Assembly (NCBI RefSeq): GCF_042453785.1
Contig: NC_091673.1
Span: forward strand, 10,511,501 to 10,575,500
Origin: Malus domestica
Taxonomy: Eukaryota > Streptophyta > Magnoliopsida > Rosales > Rosaceae
Direction of reading: 5' to 3'
DNA: 64,000 nt
Part shown: positions 46,888-57,158 of the stretch, piece by piece
Numbering within the stretch: the first letter of the stretch is position 1
How the letters are laid out: every line of letters begins with the position of its first letter
Translations under genes and position numbers: made by a program
Notes under the pieces: model-generated
Told to the model about the DNA's origin: nothing
Seen by the model: the letters and a program-made list of their open reading frames with translations, nothing else
The model's database searches: none

Positions 46888-49433
46888 CCTCTCATTTCGT
46901 GTGTGCGTACACATTTGTGTATTTAGGGTCTATAGAAGAATCTTGCTGTTTTAGTTTTCCATTATGCTTTATTGATTTTGGTCATGCTTTGTTTTGTTAT
47001 TTCTAGTACATAATGAGGATTGACCAAAAACATTAACCTTATATGAGAGAAGCATTTTGATTAGTTATGTCCATCCTGCAGGTGAAGTTGTGTTAGACAC
47101 ACCCTTGCCTCTTAAAAGCAATAAAAGTTGCAGGATATCATGCATCAAACCAATTGCGATCTCCTTATCTGAGAGAGCTGAATTTATAGTAAAAGGCTTT
47201 AACCTTTCTAGTTCCACCACAAGGTTCTTTCATCTTTCATTCATGCGTCATTACTTTGTTTTCAATATTCCTCTCTAGTTTTATAGGATAACAGAAGAAA
47301 TACTAAATTCTAGATCTTGAGTCTTGACAGGTTACTCTGTGCTCTAGAAGGGAAGTATCTGGCTCAAGAAACTTGTTATGACTTGTTGGATGATGCGGAT
47401 AGCACTGTTGAGGATGACGAACAACAATGCCTTAAATTCTCCTGCTCTATACCAAATGTTACTGGGCGAGGATTCATTGAGGTGCTGTCATATTCCTAAT
47501 TGTCCCTTTCCCCCTTCCTCCTCTTGTAATGTGCATTTTGAACGAGCCGTATTTTATAAGTCCGGAATTTGTTTATAAATCTTCTTATGAATACTGAGTA
47601 TAGATTTGTTTCTAGACAGCGCCTTAACTGAAATCCACGGTTCTCATTTTATTGGTCAAATTTATGTCAGGTTGAAGATCATGGTCTCAGCAGTAGCTTC
47701 TTTCCATTTATAGTTGCAGAGCAGGAAGTATGCTCTGAGATTTGTATGCTGGAAGATGTGATTGAGGTGTCCGAGACTGATGATGATATCCAATCTGGAC
47801 CTGAAAAAGTGGAAGCTAAGAACCAAGCCTTGGACTTTATACATGAATTGGGTTGGCTCCTACATAGAAGTCGCGTTAAGTTTAGACTGGGTCAATTGGA
47901 TCCCAATCTAGATACATTTCCCTTTAGACGGTTCAGATTGCTCATGGAGTTCTCCATTGACCATGATTGGTGTGCTGTGGTGAAGAAACTCTTGGGCATT
48001 CTGTTTGATGGTACTGTCGACGCTGCAGAGCATCCTTCCCTTGAGTCTGCACTACTGGATATGGGCCTCCTCCACAGAGCTGTGCGAATCAATAGCAGAC
48101 GTATGGTGGAATTCTTGTTAAGATTTGTCCCAGGTTTAACAGGATCTGAGCAGAAGGAACAAGTTGACAGGGACGGCAACAGTTTCTTGTTTAAACCTGA
48201 TGTTGTTGGGCCCATGGGGTTGACTCCTCTTCATATTGCCGCCAGTACTGATGGCTGTGAGCAAGTATTGGATGCCTTAACTGATGATCCTGGAAAGGTA
48301 ATATCTCCGTTTTTTGAATTGCAACATAATATTTTTTCTTCTAATTCTATGTAGAAATCACTTTGCGCTGGCTACAACCTCCATCCCATCTCCATACCCA
48401 TTTGAACTCTTGCGCCTACAGTTGACCTGTGTCTGTTCTCATACTGTTTCACACACGTGTTTTGATGATTTTAACTCATTCTAATTTCCAGCATGTCAGG
48501 TTGCTCACGGATTTTAGATCTGTAATCATGTCTTCTTTGACTTTGAGCTCTCTCTTTAGCTTTTCCACTGTCTTCTGCCTAAACAAAATACACTGATTCC
48601 AGTTATTGAGTTGTATTTCAAATTCTCAATTAACCAATCCTAGACAAATTATGCAGTCTTGTATTTTCTTTGGCTTGCGAAACATATGAAACATAAATCA
48701 CCGTAGAAAAGTTAAATGCGCCATTCAAATTGGTAAAGAAAGCAGCACCCCACATCTAAATGCATGCTAACTCTTTCACAGCTGAAAGCGGCACCCAAAT
48801 TCTACATTCAACTTGAAATCAAATAGGACTGCTGTTAAAATTTTTGACGATAAATGAATTATGATTCTTTTCATCGTTCTAGTTTCAACTTTCAAGCATG
48901 TGTTTAGGACTGCTGTCATGAAATTTCTTTAGTGTCAGATAATCCATTCATCAAGTTGATATGGGCGTTTTTTTCTTTAGGTGGGAATTAAAGCATGGAA
49001 AAACACTCGAGACAGCACAGGATTGACACCATATGATTATGCATGCCTTCGAAGCCGCTACTCCTATGTCCATATAGTCCAGCGGAAAATCAGCAATACA
49101 CTGGAAAGCGGGCATGTGGTGCTTGACATCCCTGGCCTCACGTTAGACAGAAATGGAAAGCAGAAGCAATCGGATGCGCATAAATCATCAAGAGTAGCCA
49201 GCTTGGAAACTGAAAGGAATGATATAAAAGCAATCTTACGACACTGCAGGTTATGTGAACAGAAACCAGCTTATAGCACCACACGGTCACTTGTATACAG
49301 GCCGGCAATGCTGTCATTGGTGGCTGTCGCTGCTGTCTGCGTTTGCGTGGCCTTGCTCTTTAAAAGCAATCCGGAAGTTGTTTTCGTGTTGGAGCCATTC
49401 CGGTGGGAACACTTGAAGTTTGGTTCAAGCTAA
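44103..49433 (+). CDS. SPL1/12-like: SBP-box transcription factor, SPL1/SPL12 type (tandem copy 2)
   Basis: Ten coding exons are inferred: 44103-44686, 44898-45079, 45178-45689, 46283-46357, 46464-46571, 46725-46842, 47082-47223, 47331-47481, 47671-48297 and 48981-49433. They total 2952 nt (983 aa), one open frame, GT-AG introns. Seven exons match copy 1 exactly in length. Exon 3 is 126 nt shorter, losing parts of a Ser-rich linker, and exon 9 is 12 nt longer. It has the same order of [13 protein letters not shown] motif, split SBP domain with all Cys/His ligands, ankyrin-like region and C-terminal hydrophobic segment. No stop or frameshift is seen, so both copies look functional. Intron 2 is 98 nt here against 714 nt in copy 1, and intron 9 is 683 nt against 213 nt. 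It is presumably a local duplicate in the same orientation; expression differences cannot be told from sequence. Confidence 0.93.
46849..46885. repeat. CT microsatellite in intron 6 of SPL copy 2
   Basis: About 18 'ct' units directly after the exon 6 donor, at the same place as the CT repeat in copy 1 but shorter. Confidence 0.95.
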
Positions 49434-50505
49434 GGTTATAGTTTACGTGTATTAATTTATAGTGACTCTGGTTATACATAGACCATTTCTTTTCACGTGG
49501 ATAGGAGTATATTTTCTATCTGATTTTTATATGTATATCTAGGGCCACTCAAGCCAACAAGACTCTTCGCATTGCAATGGTCGGAACGTCTATCGTATCT
49601 GTATTTGTATACCTAAGCTTCCAAAATAAACATGGGCTGTCATGGATTTTGGTCCACCAGGTTTGATTGTATTTGTATTTGTATAACAGTGTTACAAACT
49701 GGATGACACATAATTTCTCTGTTTGATATTTCTTTTTTTTTTTTCAAAATAAACATTTGGCACGAGGTGATTCGGTGTTCGATTATTAGTGCATTTACTG
49801 TATAAATTAAATTTTAATTTTAGAAAATTCAGCATTTTTGTTGGTTATATTGGAGGAAATCGAACTTTGGTCTACTCTAATTCTAACTTATTACCATACC
49901 CTCCTCCATTATTTGAGCTCATATAAGCATAAGCACACTAAACAAGGTTAAGTATAGAAGAATTTGGGAATTGAGAATTATTGTTTGAGCATTATTTCAT
50001 GTTTAGTGCAAATTGAGGTTGAATTATTTTCTAATTTTATTAGTTTAATCATTTGGATGAATTTGTTCATGCTTCCATATGAAATCATTATTTTATTAAA
50101 ATAATTTATTAATAGTTCGAGAAAAACTTAAATGGAGGTGCTCACGTCATTCATCACGCATTCACATTCACATTCGTTACACGTTTCTCATAAAAACATA
50201 AAACTCTTTCAAATGAATAGGTTTCACTGAATTTGGATAATATCCGACTTTACATAAGTACAAGTATCAATGCACATGATTCCAACCAGTAATTATTATC
50301 TTATTTGAATTACTTACCCCGAATCAGACCTGAAAAAGTGTAATTTATTCAAATTTTATTTTCTGAAATTCAAAAAAATAAAATAAAATTTGAGGATAAG
50401 AAAATAAAGGGTAAAGAGGTCATTTGCATGCCCTGCCTCCTAAAATCCACCTCACTACTCACTACCCCGTCACTGCTCTAACAATTTTGCAGGCCAAAGC
50501 CATCC
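49434..50505. other. Intergenic region between SPL copy 2 and the PPR gene
   Basis: This contains the 3' UTR of SPL copy 2 and the promoter of the PPR gene. It is AT-rich; no element with boundaries is recognised. An upstream open frame (50424-50624) overlaps the PPR start in another frame and is not supported. Confidence 0.5.
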
Positions 50506-52753
50506 ATGGCTTCTTCAATCTCTCTCTCCTTCTCTTCCTCTCTCCTCCCTCATCCTCTTCCTTTCAACAAATACTCCACCGCCACCGCCGCCGCCTCCCA
50601 GAAATCCCAATACCCCAACTTTAAGCTGCTCCTCCGCGCATTCGCCAACCCAGCTGTAAGCCGTCGCTCCACTCCATCTCCGTCTTCCGACACCAGAAAG
50701 AGGCACTGGAAGAAAGGTGAATACCCAGGCGTCTCGGAGACGTCGGCTCCGGCGAATTACAGAAAAACCCCTGGTCGTTCCACTTCATCTGAGTCTTCCG
50801 ACACCAGAAAGAAGCACTGGAAGCGAGGTGAGTTCCCGGGCGTCTCGGAGACGTCGACTCCGGCGAATCACAGAAAAACCCCTGGTCGTTCCACTTCATC
50901 TGAGTCTTCCGACACCAGAAAGAAGCACTGGAAGCGAGGTGAGTTCCCGGGCGTCTCGGAGACGTCGACTCCGGCGACTTACAGAAAAACCTCCGCTCGT
51001 TCCGCTTCATATCCGTCTTCCGACAACAGAAAGAAGCACTGGAAGCAAGGGGAGTTCCCGGGGGTCTCGGAGACGTCGATTCCGGCTATTTATAGAAAAC
51101 CCCCTTTGAAAAATGTGAAGAAGAAGCTGGACCGGAAGAACAATGCCAAGGCCTGGGTCAACACCGTCACGGAGGCCCTGTCAGACGCCATTGACAAGAA
51201 GCAGTGGCTCCAAGCTCTTGAGGTTTTTGCCTTAATCTAAACAAAAATTAACAAATTTTTCATCTTTTTTCTTATGTGTTTTTAGTTTGGTGAATGTAAA
51301 TTGATGCAAAATTTAAAAAAATGGTATTTTTATGCTTACCAATTTAGTTTCTTGAACCATGTTCTTGAAAAATGTGATCTTTTTAGCTGAATGATTTTAG
51401 TGGAATTATAATTAATTGGGTGTTTTTGTTTGGAAAATGTATGATGAAATTGGGTACTATTACGTTCAGGTGTTTGACATGCTTAGGGAACAACCATTTT
51501 ATCAACCGAAAGAAGGGACTTACATGAAACTCATTGGTATGCTTGGAAGGTGCGGCCAACCCAATCGTGCCCGCCAGCTTTTCGATACAATGGTTGAAGA
51601 GGGCTGTGAACCAACTCTTGACCTTTACACAGCCTTGCTCGCGGCTTATTGCCGGAACAATCTGATTGACGAGGCATTTTCTGTTCTTAACCTGATGAAG
51701 ACTCTCCCGCAATGCCAGCCTGACGTTTTTACTTACAGTACCTTGATAAAGGTTTGCATTGATCATTTGAAGTTTGATTTAGTTGAGTCCTTGTATGAGG
51801 AAATGGCTGAGCGGTTGATAGCTCCGAATACAGTCACCCAAAACATAGTGTTGAGTGGATATGGTAAGGCCGGGAAGTATGACCAGATGGAAAAAGTGTT
51901 GTCCGGGATGCTGGAGGGTACAAGTTGCAAGCCTGATGTCTGGACAATGAATGTTGTCCTTAGTGTGTTTGGAAACAAGGGTCAGATAGATATGATGGAG
52001 AGATGGTATGAGAAATTCCGTGATTTTGGGATTGAGCCGGAAACTCGCACTTTGAACATTCTGATTGGTGCTTACGGGAAGAAAAGGCTGTATGATAAGA
52101 TGTCAACTGTGATGGAGTACATGCGCAAGCTTCAATTCCCATGGACAACCGCAACTTACAACAATGTGATAGAGGCTTTCGCGGACGTAGGAGATGCAAA
52201 AAACATGGAATACACGTTTGAACAGATGCGTGCTGAGGGCATGAAAGCAGACACCAAAACATTCTGCTGCCTTATTAATGGGTATGCCAATGCAGGCCTC
52301 TTCCATAAGGTGGTTAGCTGCGTTCAGTTGGCTGGAAAGTTTGAGATACCTGAGAATACCACATTTTACAATGCGGTGATAGCTGCATGTGCAAAGGCAG
52401 AGGATTTAATGGAGATGGAAAGAGTTTTCAACCGGATGAAAGAGAAGCAATGTCAACCGGATTCCACAACATACTCTGTCATGGTTGAGGCATATAGTAA
52501 GGAAGGTATGAACGACAAGATCTACTACTTGAAGCAGGAGATTGGTACTGATGGTAATCAAAGTGATCAGATTAGTGTTGAAGAAAATCAAAGTGATCAG
52601 ATTAGTGCCGAAGAGAATCAGAGTGATCAGATTAGTGTGGAAGACAATCAGAGTGATCAGATTAGTGATGAAGGCAATCAAAGTGATCAGAGTAGTTTTG
52701 AAGATAATCAAAGTGATCAGGCTTTTGGAGCTGAGTCTGGCGGTGTTGTCTAG
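50506..52753 (+). CDS. EMB2750: Chloroplast pentatricopeptide repeat protein, At3g06430 (EMB2750/AtPPR2) type
   Basis: Two exons, 50506-51222 and 51470-52753, join at LE|VFDMLREQPF to give 666 aa. The Ser/Thr-rich start (MASSISLSFSSSLLPH) looks like a chloroplast transit peptide. Residues about 60-207 are a tandem repeat (listed separately). WVNTVTEALSDAIDKKQWLQ precedes a run of roughly nine P-type PPR motifs (about residues 240-590), for example QPDVFTYSTLIKVCIDHL and ETRTLNILIGAYGKKR. An acidic 10-residue repeat forms the C-terminus. No E/DYW editing domain is present. From memory the PPR tract closely follows Arabidopsis At3g06430, reported to bind plastid 23S rRNA and to be needed for embryo development. 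So an RNA-binding role in the plastid is likely. The intron position and starting ATG are supported by frame and splice motifs. The two repeats are the unusual part. Confidence 0.9.
50683..51126 (+). repeat. Four in-frame 111-bp (37-residue) repeats in the PPR protein
   Basis: 'tcttccgac' recurs at 50683, 50794, 50905 and 51016, exactly 111 bp apart. Each unit encodes (S)SDxRKKHWKxGEFPGVSETS followed by a basic, Ser-rich linker. Units 2 and 3 are almost identical at the DNA level and units 1 and 4 more diverged, consistent with a recent unequal exchange on an older repeat. Each unit is highly basic (RKKHWK), suggesting nucleic-acid contact; that is inference. Confidence 0.95.
52556..52735 (+). 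repeat. Six in-frame 30-bp (10-residue) acidic repeats at the PPR C-terminus
   Basis: 'aatcaaagtgatcag' and close variants recur about every 30 bp, encoding NQSDQIS plus three mostly acidic residues. The last two units are diverged. The repeat ends ten or so codons before the stop. I know of no such tail in the Arabidopsis relative, so it may be lineage-specific. Confidence 0.93.
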
Positions 52754-54107
52754 TTGAGATCTTTGGAGGCAACAGTATGCTCCAAAAATCCCTAATCTCA
52801 CAGGGCAATTCCATTCCCCGCAGTTCTTCTAAGGCAGCAGCAAACTCTTATTGTGAAATTGCCGATCGATCAGGTAATCAAACATTTCCATTCTCGGATG
52901 GGTGTTAGCAATGCTGCTTCCTCCAATTTTATGTTTCTGGTGAAGGACTGTATGGATTGATCTGATAGACTGATAACCCGGGTGAAACTTTATGGAAAAT
53001 GATTGTACATACAGAGTTGATAAGTGTCTCTCTCCAAACTTGATGCGATCTCTAAACTAGCATGCAAAATTGTACGACGATTTGTAAGAGTGTTTAACTG
53101 TGTTCAACAGAGGAATTGCTTTTTGTTATTGCCTGAAATGTTTTGAATGTAACTTCACGTATATATTGTCTGCAGCAGCTGCTGGACAATCATAGAAGGT
53201 GGTCTGTAAACACGTTGTTTTTGAAAATTAATCGCTCTTTTCGGTACATTTTGTGCTGCTGTTGTTCGAATGTTTTGGCACTTGAGGCAGACAATTGATC
53301 TGCAATTATCCCAAAATGTAAGGGTCCAGCTCAACAAAACGCAGGGGTAATTTGATCAAAGATGTAAGTTTTGTTATATTGACTTTTGAGTAGCATTGGT
53401 AGTGTAATAAACAATATCAGTAACGTTGAATAATAATAAATTTTACTTGGATGCCGGCGTGTGTAGTAAGAATATGTCCAAAGTGGTTTGGACAACGACA
53501 TGATGGTGCGTTAACTAATATGATCTTATCACGTGATGAGAGATAAAGGAGAGATGAATGTATTCGTGACCTGGAGGTTATTCTACACGTAAACTTGTAA
53601 AGATAGGCAAACAGGGTGCTTTTTGGTTGAAACGAAATGCTGAATTGTTTACTCTTTCTTGTGTAAGAAGAGAAGACTTGTATCGTAATCAGGTACTAAT
53701 TGTTGTCTTTTGGTCCCACCTTACCTCACACTATAAATAATGGCATCTAAACCCGATTATTCACAGAGAAGCTTTCACAAAAGCATAAAACTCTTATATT
53801 TTGGTTTCACTCGCCTCAAACTAGTCTCCCTCGTTGAAATAGCTAACCTAGTTAGGAACTGTACACAAGTTTCTCTCGTATCGAAGAAAGTCAAAGAAGT
53901 TTTTAGCTCACAAAAGCACATAACCCCCTATATATTCCATTTGAATCACCATTTACAAAATTTGTACTAACTTTCCAGTCGAAGATAGGATAGTTTCGAC
54001 AAGTATTGAACGGCTAAGATAACTTTATTTATTACATGAATGGCTAAGATTAAAAACAAGGGCACGTAGACGAATACAAACATCTTCAATGAGAGGATCC
54101 ACCATTT
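52754..54107. other. 3' region of the PPR gene and intergenic sequence
   Basis: The first few hundred bp are the probable 3' UTR. Around 53690-53960 a TATA-like 'cactataaataatgg' is followed by an open frame of 76 codons (53740-53970) without recognisable features. It might be an LTR or leader remnant, but nothing supports a gene. Confidence 0.45.
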
Positions 54108-55152
54108 CTACCATTGGAAATTTAATTTCCTTACAGAATAGGCGAAAAGTGAAGCGAAAACAATCGGGAAAGCAATGAGAACAATCGCCACGAGGAATAA
54201 ACGATCGTGATGGAAGCCATAGTAGTCTTGAAGGAAGGAAGCAACTGTTTTCTGCTCCCCAAAAATCAAAATCTCTTTGTTCATGTCTCCATATTGTGAA
54301 CTGAGGAGGGCATTTAGGGACCATGATGTAGGACAAATCCAATAGAACCAAATCCACCACTTGGGAATTTTCTGCATAAAATATATAGAACATGGTCCGC
54401 TAGGCTCACAGTAAACCGTCATATTAAGGGTTTATTTGGCACTGCTTCTTTAGAAAGAACTTTTGCTTATAAATTATAAGCGCTTTTTCTGTAAGTTGTT
54501 TAATAGAGTTATGTTGCAAAAAAAGCAGTTGGGAGGGCTTCGCATACTAAAAGCTCTTAAAGTTTTACTACATAGTCTTTTGGCTTTTCTAGAAGCAGTC
54601 TCAAACAGGGCTAAAGACTAAAGAGAGAGTTAGATTTAGTTACCGGCCCGAGCACAAGGAAGCCGGAAAAAAGATTCAATATGGTGTAGATTGCCGTTGC
54701 GAAAATGGAAGCTACTTGCAGGCTTGTGCTAAAAGAAGCTATCAGCATCCCAAGGTATACAAATTAGAGAAATGTAGAGAATGTTGCATGGAAGTACCAG
54801 AAAACCTTAGTAGCTGACCAATAGTACCCTATTGTAGGGTATGTAATAATGACATACAGAATTGCTTGAACCACTTTGTAAGTTATTTCAATGGCCACCT
54901 ACAACAACATTCAAAATTTCGACATGTTAAAAACCTTTCCACTACAAGCTACGTTATAGTACCAGTTAAAATGTACGAACCTGTGCAAACGAATGAGCGT
55001 TTGATGAGTACATCCCAGCAAATCTTTCCCGGTACAGAACTGCGCGCTCAGTAGCCACGTAAGGCAGAACCGTCGAGCAATTGGTTGTGCCCAAAAATAT
55101 TACAGCAATGTACAGTAACCCAAGCACGTTGAACAAATCATGCTCATTGTTT
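54108..55152 (-). pseudogene. 3' fragment of a PDR-type ABCG transporter gene
   Basis: Three minus-strand exons with good splice sites are visible: 54981-55152, 54644-54898 and 54108-54371. They encode the last membrane domain of a full-size pleiotropic drug resistance transporter. Exon one carries [18 protein letters not shown] and the [15 protein letters not shown] motif. Exon two has [19 protein letters not shown] and LNLFSGFLVLGP. The last exon has [27 protein letters not shown] and the terminal RKLNFQ. Exon two contains an in-frame TAA (complement of 54764-54766) where the family has an aromatic residue. Upstream of 55152 the sequence is unrelated repeat debris, so both ABC domains and most of the gene (normally about 1,400 aa) are missing. 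Family role: ATP-driven export of secondary metabolites or hormones at the plasma membrane. This copy cannot make a transporter. Confidence 0.88.
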
Positions 55153-56897
55153 CTTGAGGAACAAGAAAAACACAGGATTTAGCGTTGTTGAGCAAAAATT
55201 GTACATAATATGTAAACAAATAATTCTCTCGACATAATTTCACCCTCGTTCATTTTTCGAAGAGGGTTTTATTAGTTTGAGTTTGATTCATTCTAGGTTA
55301 CGCGCCTATTAATTACAACCTTTCTTTTGGGAAAGGAATACCCTTTGATTCTAATATGAATAAATCGTAATTTGAGGATTTGGGTGTTTATTTGATTTTG
55401 TGACTGTATCTAGGTAGAGCCCTAGATTGCCTACGTACCCTCGTTGAGGGATCAAATCACTCGTAGTTCCTTATGTGTTTTGTTGGGGTTTGACGCCTTG
55501 TGCAGTTTCAGCTCATGCAGATGAGGATTTTAAGCCGTTGGAGCTTTAATAAATTTGATATGGTTTTATGCCATTCTGAAATTTGATACGGCTTCGTGCC
55601 AGTTAACATAGCTTCGTGCCACTTGAGATTTTGTTGCGGCTTCATGCCATTTGATATTTGACTTTTTCTTCGGCTTTACGGCTTCGTGCCATTGAATTGG
55701 CTTTGAGCCATTTGAGGCAGCTTTGTCCCATTTAAAGTGGTTTTATGCCGCTTAAACGTTGAGTAAAATTAACAGGTTTATTTCTGATAAACCCACTAAT
55801 ATTTTGGCATTTGACTCTGGCTTGGTACCATTTCTTACTCCATGTTTAATTTTACTTTTCCTTTTTCGTTTGCCCTTTCTTCTGACAAATTTGTAGAGAA
55901 TCATGCTTGGAATAAAAAAAAAATTTCCTCTGTTCCTTCATGGGATTTACTCCACAAGGGTTTTGTTCAAAGCAGCAGAAGTGAATTTAGTTTATACAAA
56001 CCAGGGATTCATCTTGATTTCTTGGTTGCGTCTAAAATTTGATATCAGACTGCCTACGTATCCTTAACGGAATCAAACCGGCGTAGTTCGTAACTTTTGA
56101 GACTCATCGCGGCTTTGTGCCATTTGATACTTGATATGGATTCGTGCCATTTGAAGTTTGACGGAGCCTTGTGGCATTTGTGTCTTGTAAATATTTGTGA
56201 TGAACCCACTTTTACATTGGTATTTGACTTTGTCTTCCTTTTCATTTATTTTGTCTTGGAACCCATTTTATTTTGCCTACAAGCCCGTCACTCTATTGTT
56301 GCCCTTTATTTTTTTGCATGGTAGCACAAAAAAAATCCTTGCTTTCATATGGAAAATATAAAAGCAAGAGTCAAAGCTCCTTTATTTTTACCAATGCCTT
56401 TTTCAAGCTTTTAAGTCCCTTGCTTTTCTTCTTTCTTTATTTTTCTTTTGTCATTGCCGTATGTCTCCCTAAGAACAACTCCACTTTTGGAGCCCTTTCT
56501 CCATGCAATCCACTATTCAATCCACCATGTAAACAGTAATTACCCTTAATAAACAGTAACTACTTTTGTATCTCAACCCTTGCACTTGAATACCCTTGGC
56601 AATAGGCAATAAAATATTAATTTTTATAATTAATATTATATTATTTAATTTGTACAAATTAATATTATATTATTAATTTATCTTTTCCAATCTCTTCCCG
56701 AAACTTCTACCATTTTTGTTTTCTTCTTCCTTCCCACTCTCTCACTCCCCTCTCCCTCATTGTCTTCTTTTTTTTCTCCGGCCGACAGTCTACCTCCCCT
56801 CTCTCTTTTTCTCCCCCATTTCTCCCTGTTTTCTTCCTCAAACGAGGAAGCTGCGAATTTTGAGAGAGAGCAGCACCGAACCCACCCGCCTCCCGCC
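55153..56897. other. Repeat-derived spacer with 'cttcgtgccattt' motifs
   Basis: No gene. From about 55560 to 55765 and again 56105-56185 the motif 'ggctt(c/t)gtgccattt(ga)' recurs roughly every 25-45 bp in a degenerate way. Two related segments ('gattgcctacgtaccctcg' at about 55427 and 'gactgcctacgtatcctta' at about 56049) are spaced about 620 bp apart. This pattern is typical of non-autonomous LTR elements in Rosaceae; boundaries are not clear. Confidence 0.5.
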
Positions 56898-57158
56898 ATG
56901 TCTAAATCCACTGATGTGTCTTTCTTCCTCCTCATGGTCCTCTGCGGCCAGGCCCAAAGAGGCCGCCTGCTTCTTTCCGACTTCAACCAATCAACGTCAT
57001 CCGATCTGATCTCCGATAGAGTCCACCACCACCACCGGTCCCACACCCTGGCTCCCTACCTCACTCTCGAGAACGCCCTTTCGGCGGAAGACTCCACCTG
57101 CAAGCAGACCTACGTTTTCCTGCCTTGCACCACCACTGTGATCGACAACCTTTCCTAA
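56898..57158 (+). pseudogene. Truncated first exon similar to NCL-type Na+/Ca2+ exchangers
   Basis: The open frame of 86 codons begins MSKSTDVSFFLLMVLCGQAQ, a plausible signal peptide. It continues through a His-rich stretch to CKQTYVFLPCTTTV, which resembles the conserved start of plant EF-hand sodium/calcium exchangers (NCL group, C-QTYGFLPCTTT). Homology stops there and a stop codon follows. The rest of the transporter (membrane helices, EF hands) is absent, and repeat-like 'gctcgggc' sequence begins instead. A CT-rich leader lies upstream, so the fragment may include the original 5' end. The identification is from memory of the family motif and is moderate in confidence. It could also be an unrelated small secreted protein gene. 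Confidence 0.5.

Noticed and set aside
46254..47006. 250-codon open frame overlapping SPL copy 2
   Set aside because: It reads in part through exons 4-6 and the introns between and around them, ending in the CT microsatellite. The spliced model explains the coding parts better.
50621..51109. Additional open frames in the PPR N-terminal region on both strands
   Set aside because: The 111-bp in-frame repeat leaves other frames open too. The frame continuing into the PPR tract is the real one.
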